The notes under the pieces are model-generated. The model searched no databases. It was not told the DNA's origin and saw only the letters and a list, made by a program, of their open reading frames with translations. This document shows positions 45,340 to 57,116 of a stretch of DNA of 64,000 nt, in pieces. Every line of letters begins with the position of its first letter. The first letter of the stretch is position 1. The position numbers and the translations under genes were made by a program. The stretch comes from Amborella trichopoda (Eukaryota > Streptophyta > Magnoliopsida > Amborellales > Amborellaceae). Location: positions 1,350,445 through 1,414,444 of the forward strand of contig NW_006499751.1 of assembly GCF_000471905.2 (NCBI RefSeq). Reading direction: 5' to 3'.

Positions 45340-46048
45340 AAACTCATATTTTTTATAATAAAAACTCATATATTTTTTATATATTTAGCTGGCATGCATT
45401 TTTCCCAAAGGGGTAGTTTTGAAATTATGAAAATCAAACTTTATTCATGCCTAATCAAAGCAATCTTAGACTTTAAACTTTACTTTCTCCATGCATAAAC
45501 AAATGAATCTTAGACTCTATTGAGGATATTTAAATTATGGATATATTTTTAAAAGAAATTTAAGAAGTTCAAAATCCCTTATTCTTTATCAACGCAAATG
45601 GAATTCTAATCATTGATTAATAAACTATTGACTTTATCACACAATTTAGGGAAATTACGGATACATTTCATTTTATAATTTGAATTTAAAAATACCTTCT
45701 TATAGTTTTGTATTTTACCATCAAGTCCCAGTTTTTTTGCGGATATTATTTTTCTACACATTAAATTGAGCCCAAATTTGAGATATATATATACTCATCA
45801 TAACAAACCTGTATATCGAAACTGTAAAAAAAAATTAAAATAAACAGAATCTGTTCCAATCATTTAGTTTATTAAATTATTTTAAATAGTTTTTGAGTAC
45901 GTGATGTGAGAAATATAGATGCCTAAATTTTGTGCTCTATCTGATATATAAAATAAGCAAAAAAAAAAGTGGAATATGAGTGCAAAATAATAAACTGTAG
46001 GGCTTTTTTAATTTGATGATAAAATACGATTTTTCCATATATTTTTTT
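45340..46048. other. AT-rich, no feature recognised
   Basis: Very AT-rich sequence without meaningful frames; the duplicated TTTTATAATAAAAACTCATAT near 45340-45375 is a minor slippage product. Confidence 0.35.
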
Positions 46049-46190
46049 CAAATTTAATTTATTCACAAAAAATGTTATTTAATTTGTTCCTATCAGTGTA
46101 GGAAGTCTTGAGGTGGAGTCAAATTTAATTTATTCACACAAAATGTTATTTAATTTGTTCCTATCAGTGTAAGAAGTCTTGAGGTGGAGA
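46049..46190. repeat. 71-bp tandem duplication
   Basis: 46049-46119 and 46120-46190 are nearly identical, from CAAATTTAATTTATTCACA to GTCTTGAGGTGGAG. Noncoding. Confidence 0.9.
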
Positions 46191-46680
46191 CGATTGATTT
46201 GAGGATTTTTGAGCATTGAAACAATTTTGCTTTAGTGAAATCTTTTAGGTGCACTTAAATTTATTTGTTTAGGGCCTGCCCTTAAATAAACTTTTTCTGA
46301 TTAAAATTACTATTTTTACATTGAAATAAATTATTTAATAGCAATTCTTAATTGAAATGCAAAATTAATAAGGCGTATTACTCTTAAGTTTTACTTAAAA
46401 TATAGAAATTATTCAAATTAAAAACATTATACAAGTTGTTTTACTTACGTATATACCAGGAACTTTCATTTACAAGGATATAATTGAAGATATCTAGATA
46501 ACAAAAATCATTAATTAAATCACTCAAAAGATTTCATTTCCTTATTCTATATGGCCATGAATATAGCTTTTAGGGGAGTGATCTTATGTATTATCAAGGG
46601 AATATATCTTTATACCCTCTATTTTTAGGTTTCATTTCACAATAGGTCCAAGGTTTTAAAAGATGAGCAAGCTTTCTATA

Positions 46681-47159
46681 CTTCCCCTACAGCATAGAAA
46701 TTATATCCTTCCCCTTATCTAACTATCCATTCTGAATGGAGGGCTAAGATTGCCCCAATCACAATGTCATATCTCTACACTATTTTATTTTTAATTTTTT
46801 TTCTATGAACTATTTTGACACCAAATTTTGGACATCAATTCCTCTATTAAACTCACACTAATAAAAAATATAAAAAATATTTTCAATAAAATAAAATGAT
46901 CAAAATACCCCTTAAAGATTTAAGGGGTATTTTGGTCAATAATTTAATCAAAAAATTATTTTTAATATTTTTTATAGGTGCACCCTAATGAGAAGATGGT
47001 ACATACCAAATTCTATATTCATACTTTGTATAAAAAAAAAACTAAAAATAAAATATTTTGAGGCGTCGAATCTAAGATCAAACGGTGAATGGCTCTCTTG
47101 ATCAAAATTAGACGGCTAGATGGTAGGGGGAGGATAGAACTTATATGCTATAGGGTAAG
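46681..47159. mobile_element. Foldback element, about 480 bp (copy 2 of the 14810 repeat)
   Basis: The left arm starts CTTCCCCTACAGCATAGAAA and pairs with the right end, which reads CTTACCCTATAGCATATAAG on the minus strand. Near the centre ATGATCAAAATACCCCTTAA faces TTAAGGGGTATTTTGGTCA. The right half aligns with 14920-15080. No coding capacity and no confirmed target duplication; the true ends may lie further out. Confidence 0.6.
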
Positions 47160-47308
47160 CATATAAACCTTTCCCTTAAAAGATATATTGGGGTATAAAA
47201 ATTGTACATTTTATTTCTTCCAAACCCTTGAGCTAATTTAAACCTGTTTTTTTTAAGCCAAACAAATCTAAAAAGACATGTTTTTTTTAAAAGCCATCCT
47301 TCCAAATT

Positions 47309-47310
<2 letters not shown>

Positions 47311-47349
<39 letters not shown>
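47311..47349. repeat. (GA)19 microsatellite
   Basis: An uninterrupted GA dinucleotide run of about 38-39 bp. The leucine/serine-rich minus frame crossing it is an artefact. Confidence 0.95.
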
Positions 47350-47351
<2 letters not shown>

Positions 47352-49169
47352 GTTTCATAACTAATGAGCAATGGAAAGAGACAATATCCTGATTTTTCTC
47401 ATGAGATAGTTCTGCTGGATCGCAAGTCTTGTACATTTAAATTTGAAAGTGGATGATGTCTGGATATGATTGAACGAATCTATAGGTTATAGAGATAAGT
47501 ATGAATTCAAATTTGGATATAGTTGAGATCGAGTTCAAAAGATCTACTTGCACATAGTTGAGATCGAGTTCAAAAGATTTACCCACAAATTCAAATTTGC
47601 GTGAAGTCTCAAGCTTGAACTCAAAGCTGCATGGGATCAGCTCGCCGATTTCAATATTCAGTCCACTGATTCAAATTCGAATTCGCATAAGAGGTAAGGA
47701 TGGAAATGAGGATTTAGCATGAATGCTGAAGAAGAGATAAACATCATTGGGAGATCAATGATGGAGATCAAAAGATAATATTTTCATCGTTATCAAGTAA
47801 ATATTGAAGGTTATCACCTAAAGAAGATTATAAAAGCCTCGTTAACACTCAAGAGGAGGGGTTCACTTATTTTCTTTGAGATAGGCACTCCCTGGGATGA
47901 TATATCTCATCACCACATTTTGTGTTCAAGTATTGATTAAAGTGCGGAAGTTAGAATGAGATAAAGAGAAAGATAAAAGAGATTGATTATGTGTTCTAAA
48001 ATATCCACTTGAAATCCGTTCTTGAAAAGGTAGCAGACAAAGGATTAGCATCCTTGTCGTAGATCAGGTATACAGGTTAATGCCCATTTGATGTTGTCTC
48101 CTTTTTTATTTAATATGTCTATCTATCTTTCTTTAATAGAAACTAACGTATAGGTCTCAAAGCTAGAATCAAGGGTAATTGGCTTTATCTATTTTTGTTG
48201 TACTATTTGATCAATGTAAATTGTAACTGAGGATTAAACCCCTAGAACTATTTTGTTCCCAGTAATATAAAAAACCCTATGTTTCGGTTATATTGAAATG
48301 CTTAGGCAAATTTGGCCCTGAATGTGATGTTCTCTGGTTTAAAAATTAATTGGAGTATATGCATATTTTAAATATTTTTAAAACATCCCCCTTCTTATGA
48401 CATTCACATTTCGGAGTGTCCGCTAATCTAATTAGATGAAGATTAAAAAACTTAATCTTAAAAGAAAAGATCTATCAAAATCTATCCCAATCTACCTTTC
48501 TTTTTTATACTTTTGTTTGTTATCATTATTCTTCTTTTCTTTATTTATTATTTATTAGTTTTTTTGGAATTCCTGAATATAGGAAGCAAAAAAACAGAGG
48601 ACAAAGAAAACATAGGGGCCAAAACAGGGCTGAAAACGGGTTGCGAAAAAGAATTTATGCAATTTTCGTACGACACGATTCGTTTCATGGCGTACAAGGT
48701 CTGCACGACTTGGACTGAGTGACACAGTCTAGTAAGGCCTCAGATTGGATTCTGGGTATTTTCTCTTGGTTTTTCAATGGTTTTTGAGTTATGTTTTTTG
48801 CTTTCTTCGGAAATTTACAGGAAGCTTATGATGGTCTAAAAACACAGATTTGACACTCGAGGGCCCAACGATGGGTGCCAAACTCTTTACGTGCGAATTT
48901 AGATTGATCTTTGAGCGAGATCGACTCAAATCTCTTATAAAACGAGTTAACTTTTTATAATGTAGAGAGAGTGGAGTCACCCAAATTTTAGGGTTTTTGG
49001 GGTATCACAAATCTTTGCAGATCTGATTGCCCTTTAAGCATACTGGTAGCGCCAACTCCAAAATCCATTTAAAAGACCTTAACAAGCTTCTTTAATTTAC
49101 CTAGAAAAATAAAATAAAATGAAAATAAATAAATAAATATAAACAAATTAAAAGAGAGAGAAAGATCGC
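47350..49169. other. No gene recognised; short tandem copy and TATA-like site
   Basis: GTTGAGATCGAGTTCAAAAGAT is repeated 35 bp apart (47521 and 47556). A TTATAAAAGCC motif lies at about 47829, followed by 3' AT-rich sequence; it could be an LTR promoter of an old element, but no coding remnant or second copy was found. Confidence 0.35.
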
Positions 49170-49325
49170 TGTTTGAGGTCATTTTCCATCACTTGTATCC
49201 CCGATGCGAATAAGGAGAGAGCAGTTCGCGGCCTAGGTCCGCATGTGCTAAAATGCCTATGGAATAGTCGTAGGACAATAAGCATTAATTTGAAGTGAAA
49301 ATTACAACAGTCTTAGAGTGGCCCG
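49170..49325 (+). mobile_element. LTR-like repeat, copy B, left part
   Basis: GAAAATTACAACAGTCTTAGAGTGGCCC aligns with GGAAATTTCGATAATCTCATAATGGCCC at about 8668-8695 in copy A. The match stops exactly where the Tekay-like element begins and resumes on its far side at 57117. Confidence 0.55.
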
Positions 49326-50973
49326 TGTCACGACCCTGCTCCTGACCATCGTACCTTACGCGGCGACGGGCGACCGAGCGCGGGTTTGTGATCCAATGTA
49401 ACATTTGTCACTCAAGAAGGAGTGGACTCAACGCTTTTATTTTCGGCAATCGAGCAAACTGTGGAAAAGAATTAAAACAATAACTCAACTAGCAGGTGAA
49501 CATCGCCAATCCCAAACACCAAAAGTCCATTATATATAAATTTCTTCCAAAATGTTATATTCAGTTCAAGGCATCTAGGCCCAATATTACATATATCAAC
49601 AAAGAACAAAGGGTCAAACAACCCAGACACAAACAAGGTCTATGCACCTTCTTTGCGAAGTCTAACTTCAACTTCCCGTCACAAAACATGAGCTCCAAGC
49701 CCTGAACCTATCTCTATCAATCTACAAGGAGAGGAGAAATAATGAAATGATTTATACAACCCAGTAAATAGATCGAGTATTATGTATCTATAGTGATTCC
49801 ATCCGTGTGTGATAATAGTTTAATCCATCAATATAAAATCATAGTTTAGCACATATGAATATTAGATCAAGACATCGAGTATGAACATTTCATTTACATG
49901 GCAGTTATCACTAAATCAGTGCGACCATGAGCATTCAATCAGTGAAATCCTAAACATTCCTTATTCAGAAATTTGATCATTACCCACTCACTCCCTAAAT
50001 CACCTGCTCCCGCAGTAGAGGCCCTATCCATCAGGCTAAGCAAATCCCATTATTTAATACCTCTACCATGGAGGGTAATGATAAATGAGGTAATCCACTT
50101 TGTAATACCTTCAACACACTTACACAGTCCCCAACGTGCATTGGGGGTTCGATAGGCCCTTCCCTTGTAAGACATCAATCATTTCTCATTATGAATGTTA
50201 GAGGATATGCCGACATCAATTTTCTTATTACCGATGAGTGTCCCATCACGTAGCAGGTGCTATCAAAACAGTATCCACTACCGGTGAGTGTCCCACCGCA
50301 TAGTGGTCAATATTAATATAAGCAGTGGCCATCCATCATGTTCAAGCATTCAATTCATTCACATTAGTCAATGTCTCATACCGATGAATCATATTTCATC
50401 ATATCATTTAACATATCATTTAGCAAAATTCATTTATTTCATAAGCTTTCATAGGGCATTTACACATAAGTCTTCCCAATAGTAATTGGCATTCATTATG
50501 AGTTCATTTCATCACTACGGTGCTCGTGGCCCCTTTTTCTCACATAGTGCAGTCATAGGACATCATTCACATATATTTATGGATTTCGCATGAAATTTAT
50601 CATATGGTATTCACAGTTATCCCATATCAAGAAAGCTTAATGTCGCATGGAGATAAAACTAGTGCAGTGACATGTAGCAGTGACATGCACCTCTTGCGAG
50701 GGCGTAGCTCTCAATCTCGGGGGACTTTTAGAATGCGTCAAACATGAAACTTTGAGCTTACCCGTAGATCATTACAAAGACATTAATTTTAAAAAATTTG
50801 GGTATCCTTTAATGGGTCTATAGCTCAGCAACATGTGAGCATTAGTTGCTGGAAATCTTCCCTGCACCAGGGCCTAATGATAAGTTTATGCATTTTGGCC
50901 CATAATTCAAAATCCGTGGGGAAATTCAAAAACCTCAAAACATGCATCTTTGAGTACATTCATAGAACTTCCT
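49326..50973 (-). mobile_element. Left (3') LTR of the Tekay-like element, truncated
   Basis: It aligns with the right LTR from TGTCACGACC to TTTGAGTACATTCATAGA (50968; right copy 55706), then stops. It keeps about 200 bp (about 49590-49790) that the right LTR has lost. Internally it carries related units around CCGATGAGTGTCCCAYC. The inner 1.4 kb of the LTR is missing. Confidence 0.85.
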
Positions 50974-50994
50974 CTAGGACAACCCTTTTATTTT

Positions 50995-52680
50995 CTAGTA
51001 ATTAAGAACACACACTCGGTCCTTAAACCTTAACAAGTCATCACTGCTCACATAGAAATCTTCTTTTCCTTCTATTTTTAGTTCTTCAAGGATTTTCATT
51101 ACTTGGGGATCTCCTTTTTGGGCCGCTCGGATCCGTTGAAGGAGTTGGGGTTCCATCCTTAAACACGACAACATTCCTTCCTTCTGACTATGGGGTTGGG
51201 ATGGGTGCCACTCCACAACATCCTCTAATAGCTTCATTTCTCGAACCATCAAATGTGCTACAGAGACCTTAAGTTTCAATTTAAAGTGTTGGCTACTACA
51301 TTAGTCTTGCCTGGTTTGTAATCAATTGTACAATGATAACCATTCATTAAGTCCATCCATCTTCTTTTCCTTATATTCAACTCTTTCTGGGAAAATAAGT
51401 ACTTGAGGCTCTTGTGGTCCGTGAAAACCTTAAACTGGACCCCATAGAGGTAGTGCCTCTAGATTTTTAACGCGAACACTACTATTGCGAGCTCCAAGTC
51501 GTGAGTTGGATAGTTATGCTTGTAAGACTTTAGTTGTCTGGAGGCATAAGCAATGACTTTATCCCTCTGCATGAGTGCACATCCGACCCCTTTATGGGAT
51601 GCATCGGTGTAAACCACAAGGTCTTCATTCCCCTCGGGTAAGGCTAGTATCGGGGCTATGACCAGTCTCTTCTTAAATTCTTGGAAACTCTTCTCACACT
51701 CCTCTGACTATATAAATTTTTCATTCTTCTGGGTCAGTCGAGTTAGGGGAAGTGCACTCTTTAAGAATCCTTCTACCAAGAGCCTATAGTACCCTGTCAA
51801 TCCAAAAAGCTACGAACCTTGGTCACAGTGGTTGGCCTTTCCCACTTAAGTACAACTTCGATCTTAGAGGGGTCAACCATAGTTCCATCCTTAGAAATAA
51901 TGTGCCCAAGGCCACACTGGGGAGCCAAAACTCGCTCTTGCTCAACTTAGCGTACAATATTTTTGACTTCAAATTTTGCAAGATAATTCTTAGATGTTGT
52001 TCATGCAATTCCTGACTCTTATAATATACTAAGATATCATTGATAAAAACCACTACAAAGTCATCTTGGAAGGGCCTAAACACCCTATTCATCAAATCCA
52101 TGAACGCAGCGGGGGCATTGGTTAACCCGAACGACATCACAAGAAACTCATAGTGACCGTATCGAGTCCTGAGAGCGGTCCTTGGGATGTTTCCCTCCTT
52201 GACCTGATGATAACCCGATAGGAGGTCAATCTTTGAAAACACTTGGGCCCCTTGAAGCTGTTCAAAGTGGTCGTCAATCATAGGCAGAGGGTACTTATTT
52301 TTCATTGTCGCTTGGTTCAACTGCCTATAGTCAATGCATAATCTCAAGGACCCATCATTTTCTTCACAAAGAGGATCGGTGCACCCTAGGGCGACAAACT
52401 AGGTCGAATGAATCTCTTATCCAATAATTCCTGCAACTGCTCTTTTAACTCTTTCAATTCCACTGGAACCATTATATGTGGGGCTTTGAAGATGGGAGCA
52501 ATGTCAGGTACTACTTCGATCTCAAATTTGATTTCTCTTTCTGAAGGTAGGGATGGCAATTCCTCTGAAAACACCTCAGGGTATTCTTTTACTACAGGTA
52601 CCCCTTCCAACAGGGTCTGAATACCCCGATTCTCTACCACATAAGCTAGGAACCCTTCACACTTCATAGCCAGAAGGTGA
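50995..52680 (-). pseudogene. Gypsy pol: reverse transcriptase and RNase H, integrase lost
   Basis: From right to left, 52667-52386 holds the linker and VELKELKEQLQELLDKRFIR. 52347-51823 holds reverse transcriptase: [51 protein letters not shown], and FINDILVYY, where the FxDD motif has become FIND. RNase H remnants follow at about 51800-51290 with frame breaks. 51279-50995 is the RNase H-integrase linker ending DRVCVLNY. Sequence homology to pol ends there, just before the integrase zinc-binding region, and LTR sequence begins about 20 bp further left. The altered active site and the deletion make it inactive. Confidence 0.92.
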
Positions 52681-52685
52681 GAGGC

Positions 52686-53303
52686 TCAGAGGGAAGAGAT
52701 GAGGTGCAATGAGGAATTATCCCTAATGCCCCTGAAGTGTATTTTTGCTCGATCAGGACATTTAAAGGTTACCGTCTTTCCATGGCAGTTGACAGTGGCA
52801 TGGTGTGTAAACAACCAATCCATGCCTAGAATCACATCAAAGCCTTGAATATCTAAGTGGATTTGATCTACAGGTAGGTCGCACCCATCAATTGTAAGCT
52901 TACGTTGCCTATATATTCTATCAGTTTCTACAGAGCCTCCCACGGGCGTGCATACTACTAAAGTATAGTTGAGACATGCAGGTGCAACATTCATGTAATG
53001 GGCAAAATGGGGTGCAACATATGAGTGAGAGGAACTAGGGTCAATTAAAACTTTAACATTAACATAAAAAATTGAGAGCATACCTCTGATCACCGAGGTG
53101 GATGCCTTGGCCTCTTGTTTAGTGAGTGCGAACACTCGTCCGTGGGCCTTCGGGCGATCCTCAGCATTCATCATAGGGTAGTCCTTCGCCCAGTGGCCAG
53201 GCTTGCCACATTTCAGACATACATTCTTCTTTCGATAGCATTCCACGACAGTGTGGATGCTTTTCCCACAATAAATACAAATCAGGTGTCGGTCAATATC
53301 CAT
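52686..53303 (-). pseudogene. Gypsy zinc knuckles and protease
   Basis: Two knuckles are present: CIYCGKSIHTVVEC is intact, while CLKCGKPGHWAKDY has Tyr for the last Cys. The protease follows with VKVLIDPSSSHSYVAPHFA, where the usual DSGATH is DPSSSH, keeping the aspartate. The segment DVILGMDWLFTHHATVNCHG is the conserved end of gypsy protease. The frame is open for 205 codons but is disconnected from gag and reverse transcriptase by stops. Confidence 0.9.
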
Positions 53304-54083
53304 ATTGCCTGGAAGGGGTTAGGTGGGTAGGGCTTCCCTCTGGCGTTTCTTCTCAAAAACTGTTGGGGTTTCTTCCCAAACTTCCTCAATGGAACTGCTT
53401 CCATTTTTCCTTCCTTTCGTAACTTGCGATCCTCGCAGTCCTTTTCCATCTTCAGGGCATGATCTACCATCGAGCGTACGACTTTATATTGGTCGTCATC
53501 ACTCTACTCCTGATATCCGGTCGCAACCCCCTTTTAAATTTAGCCGCCTTTTGTGCTTCGGTATTTATGATGTGGTGCGCATACCTAGAGAGCTCTGCAA
53601 ACCGCTGTTCAATTGTCATAACCCCTTGTTGAAGTTCAATAAATTCTACTTCCTTCTTTTCCTTGATTGAGTCGGGGAAGTACTGATCGTCAAATGCTGC
53701 CAAGAAGTTTTCCCAAGTGACATCGGTCCTTGTCTCCCTCTAAGATTGCTTCACCGAGTCCCACCAGTACTCTGCTTCCCCTTCTAGCATAAAGGCCCCT
53801 AGCCTGACGTTTTGCTCATCCAAGTAGTGTAACACCTCTAAAATCTTCTCCATTTGTCACCTCTCCGCCTTCTCCACTCCTCCATGCCCAAAACGGTTGG
53901 GGGTGCCATTCTCCTAAACCACTCCATGTGGCTACTGTCAATCTCCTCTGGTGTAGGGGTAGACTGGGTTGGCATCGATTCCTTCATCATTTAGGTCATA
54001 GCCCTCAGAGTTCTATAAAACTCATCGAGTGCCTTGGTATTGTCATTACTGGAACTCGCGTTGTGGGTACGATCTCTTGGCAT
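53282..54083 (-). pseudogene. Gypsy gag, N-terminal and middle parts, broken
   Basis: The ATG at 54083 gives MPRDRTHNASSSNDNTKALD, followed soon by a stop. A further frame gives MPTQSTPTPEEI and WFRRMAPPTV, and 53703-53464 gives MAAFDDQYFPDSIKEKKEVE and ELSRYAHHIINTEAQKAAKF, the core of plant chromovirus Gag. 53470-53282 is the basic region before the zinc knuckles. Several frame breaks. Confidence 0.85.
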
Positions 54084-54176
54084 CCTTAACCTAGTCACAA
54101 GAACACCCAGTCACTTACCTCAAAACTAATCTAAGGACTCTCCTAAACTCCATAGGTCAAGAATCCTATTCTGGCT

Positions 54177-54188
54177 GCTCTGATACCA
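54177..54188 (-). other. Primer-binding site, initiator Met tRNA
   Basis: The minus strand reads TGGTATCAGAGC, a perfect 12-base match to the complement of the tRNA-iMet 3' end, four bases inside the LTR end at 54193. Confidence 0.92.
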
Positions 54189-54192
54189 TATC

Positions 54193-57111
54193 TGTCACGA
54201 CCCTGCCCCCAACCACTGTATCTTACTCGGCGATGGCAGACCAAGTGTGGGGTCGTGATCTAATGTAACGTTTTTCACTCAAGAAGGAGTGGACTCAACG
54301 CTTTTATTTTTGGTAATCGAGCAAACTGCGAAAACGAACTAAAACAATAACTCAACTAGCAAGTGAGCATCGTCAATCCCAAACACCAAAAATCTATTAT
54401 ATATAAATTTCTTCCAAAATGTTACATTCAGTTTAGGGCATCTAGGCCCAATATTACATAGTGATTCTATCTGTGTGTGATAACAGTTCAATCCATCAAT
54501 ATAAAATCATAGTTTAGCACATATGAATATTACATCAAGATAACAAGCATGAACATTTCAATTACATGGAAGTTACCACTAAATCAGTGCGATCATGAGC
54601 ATTCAATCAGTGAAATCATTGACATTCAATGAGTGCAATCCTAAACATTCCTTATTCATAAATTCGATCATTACCTACTCACTCCCTAAATCACCTACTC
54701 CCGCAGTAGAGGCCCTATCTATCAGGCTAAGCCAATCCCATTTAAGACCTCTACTATCTGACATGAAGGGCGGTAATGACAAGTGGGGTAATCCACTTCG
54801 TATTACCCTCAACACACTCACACAGTCCCTAGCATGCATTGGGGGTTTGATAGGCCCTTACCTTGCAAGGCATCAATCATTTCATTTCATGAATCTAGAG
54901 TGCAACCCTCGATCCTCTCCCTTAACCCGTTTCTATCATTATGTAGGTTAGGGGATATGCCGGCATCACTTTCCTTACTACCGATGAGTGTCCCATCGCA
55001 TAGCAGGCGATATCATAATAGTATCCACTATCGGTGAGTGTCCTACCGTGTAGTGGTCAATATCAATATAAGCAATGGCTATATATCATGTTCAAGCATT
55101 CAATTCATTCACATTAGTCAATGTCTCATACAGATGAATCATATTTCAGCATATCAATTAGCAAAATTCATTTATTTCATAAGTTTTCACATGGCATTTA
55201 CACATAATTCTTCTCAGTAGTAACTGTCATTCATTATGAATTCATTTGATCACTATGGTGCTCATGGCCGCTTTTTCTCACATAGTGCAGTCATAAGACA
55301 TCATTCACATATCTTTATGGCATTCACATAAAATTCATCATATGATATTCACATTTATCCTATATCAAGAAAGCTTAGTATCACATGGATATAAAACTGG
55401 TGCAATGACATGTAATAGTGACATGCCCCTCTTGCGAGGGTGTAGCTCCCAATATAAGGGGATTTTCAAAATGCCTCAAACATGAAACTTTGAGCTTACA
55501 CACAGATCATTATAAAGACAGTAATTTGAAAGAATTTGGGTGTCATTTGATGGGTCTATAGCTCAGCAAAAGGTGAGCATTAGTTGCTAGAAATCTTCCC
55601 TGCAACAGTGCACAATGACAAGTTCACGCATTTCGAGGCATATTTCAAAATCCGTGGGCAATTTCAAAAACCTCAATACATACAAATTTGAGTACATTCA
55701 TAGACCTTTCCAATGATGGCAATTTGAAGGTTTTTGGATACTATTTCTTGGGTCAAAAGTGGGCCGGCCCAAAGTGGGCCATAGTTGCTGAAATTAGCAG
55801 CGACTGTCAGCAGTGTCGTGCCTCGACATCTTAAGCCATATCTTTCAATCCATGCACAATTTTATCATGACATAAAGGTAAACTTGGAGTAGATATATAT
55901 GTGTTTCAATTGGAACCAATTTGGTCCCATTTGGACGTCATTTGGCTATCGACCAGTTTGATACAAAAACAATCACAGTTTTGGAAATTCTTATTCTCAA
56001 GTTAACATGCTTTTATGGGACACTTAATATTTCTACACTTTGGGTATGGAGCCTTGCTCATGATAAGGAGTCTCAACGTGAGAAATTTCATGAGTTTTCA
56101 TTAATAAAAAAGATCATATATGTAGTAAAAATAGTCATGGTATTTAGAAGCACAAATATGAAATTTCAACCTCATGTTAATCCACTCATACTTCATATTT
56201 TTCATTATATCATCTTACCCATTCTAAATATTTATTCATTACAAGGACCATGGATGCATAGAAGCTACACCCACTTACCTTAAACTCCGTGGTATCTCAA
56301 ATCCCCACTCACTGCCTTCACAGGCTGTCCCTAGCTCCACCAGTGGGTTGTCTTTAAGGGGCAGCAATGAACTTCAAGAGAGAGGGAGAAAAGTTGAGAA
56401 AATGAGAGAGACGATTCTGCCCAAGGGAGGGAAAGGCTTAAAAAGGAGAGGGTGGTTGGAAAACACTGTGGCTGACGCAATCGCACATGGCTCTGACATG
56501 TACGGAGCGGCGTTGACAGGTGACAGCAGTACGCTTTTACCAAACACACACAACGATGATCCCATACACAGCCGGCGATGCTCACTTACACAGTAGGCAA
56601 TGCTTACTTACATAGCCGGTGCTGGCCCTCCACACGCGGCGCTGCCTCTCGCACGCATGGTAACGCTCTTCTCTCTCTCTCTTCTACTCAGGCGGCGCTA
56701 GGTCTTGAATTCACAGATGGTGGTGGGTCTCTTTACACAGGCAGCGCTGCTTCTCCCTTACATAGCCGACACTGCATTTCCCTTACACAACCGGTGCTAC
56801 CTCTTCTCTTACACAGCTAGCGCTGGGTTTCGTTTACACAGTTGGCGCTACCTCTTCTCTTACACGGCCGACACTGGGTTTCCTTTACACAGCCAACACT
56901 ACTTCTCTTACACGATCGACGCTGGGTTTCCTTTACGGAACTACCTCTTCTCTTACATGGCATTGCTCTTGGTTTCCTTTACATATCCGGTGCTACCTCT
57001 TATCTTACATGGCCAGCGCTGGGTTTCCTTTACATAGCCGGCCCTACCTCTATCTCGCTCTCCCTAGCCGTGCACGTCACTGGAAAAACAAAAAAAATTG
57101 TGGTCCTTACA
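54193..57111 (-). mobile_element. Right (5') LTR of the Tekay-like element
   Basis: It runs from TGTCACGACC to GGTCCTTACA, 2,919 bp. The first 1.5 kb match the left LTR. The last 0.5 kb (about 56560-57060) is a degenerate minisatellite of CACAGCCGGCGCTG-like motifs alternating with CTCTTCTCTTA or GGGTTTCCTTTA. Plus-strand frames crossing it (56705-57354) are by-products. Confidence 0.85.
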
Positions 57112-57116
57112 ACCCG

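Larger units (their letters stand above)
49321..57116 (-). mobile_element. Tekay-like Ty3/gypsy element with deletion
   Basis: Left end TGTCACGACC at 49326 and right end GGTCCTTACA at 57111, flanked by GCCCG (49321-49325) and ACCCG (57112-57116), a 5-bp target duplication with one change. On the minus strand the order is 5' LTR (57111-54193), primer-binding site, gag, zinc knuckles, protease, reverse transcriptase, RNase H, then a truncated 3' LTR. Integrase and the inner part of the 3' LTR are missing. The lineage call rests on the TGTAAGGACC...GTCGTGACA ends, the domain style and the tRNA-iMet primer site, and is tentative. Confidence 0.85.

Noticed and set aside
53990..55320. Regularly spaced GATGAGTGTCCCATC-type repeats as a possible CRISPR array
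   Set aside because: Only two related units per LTR, unequal spacing, inside gypsy LTRs of a plant genome.
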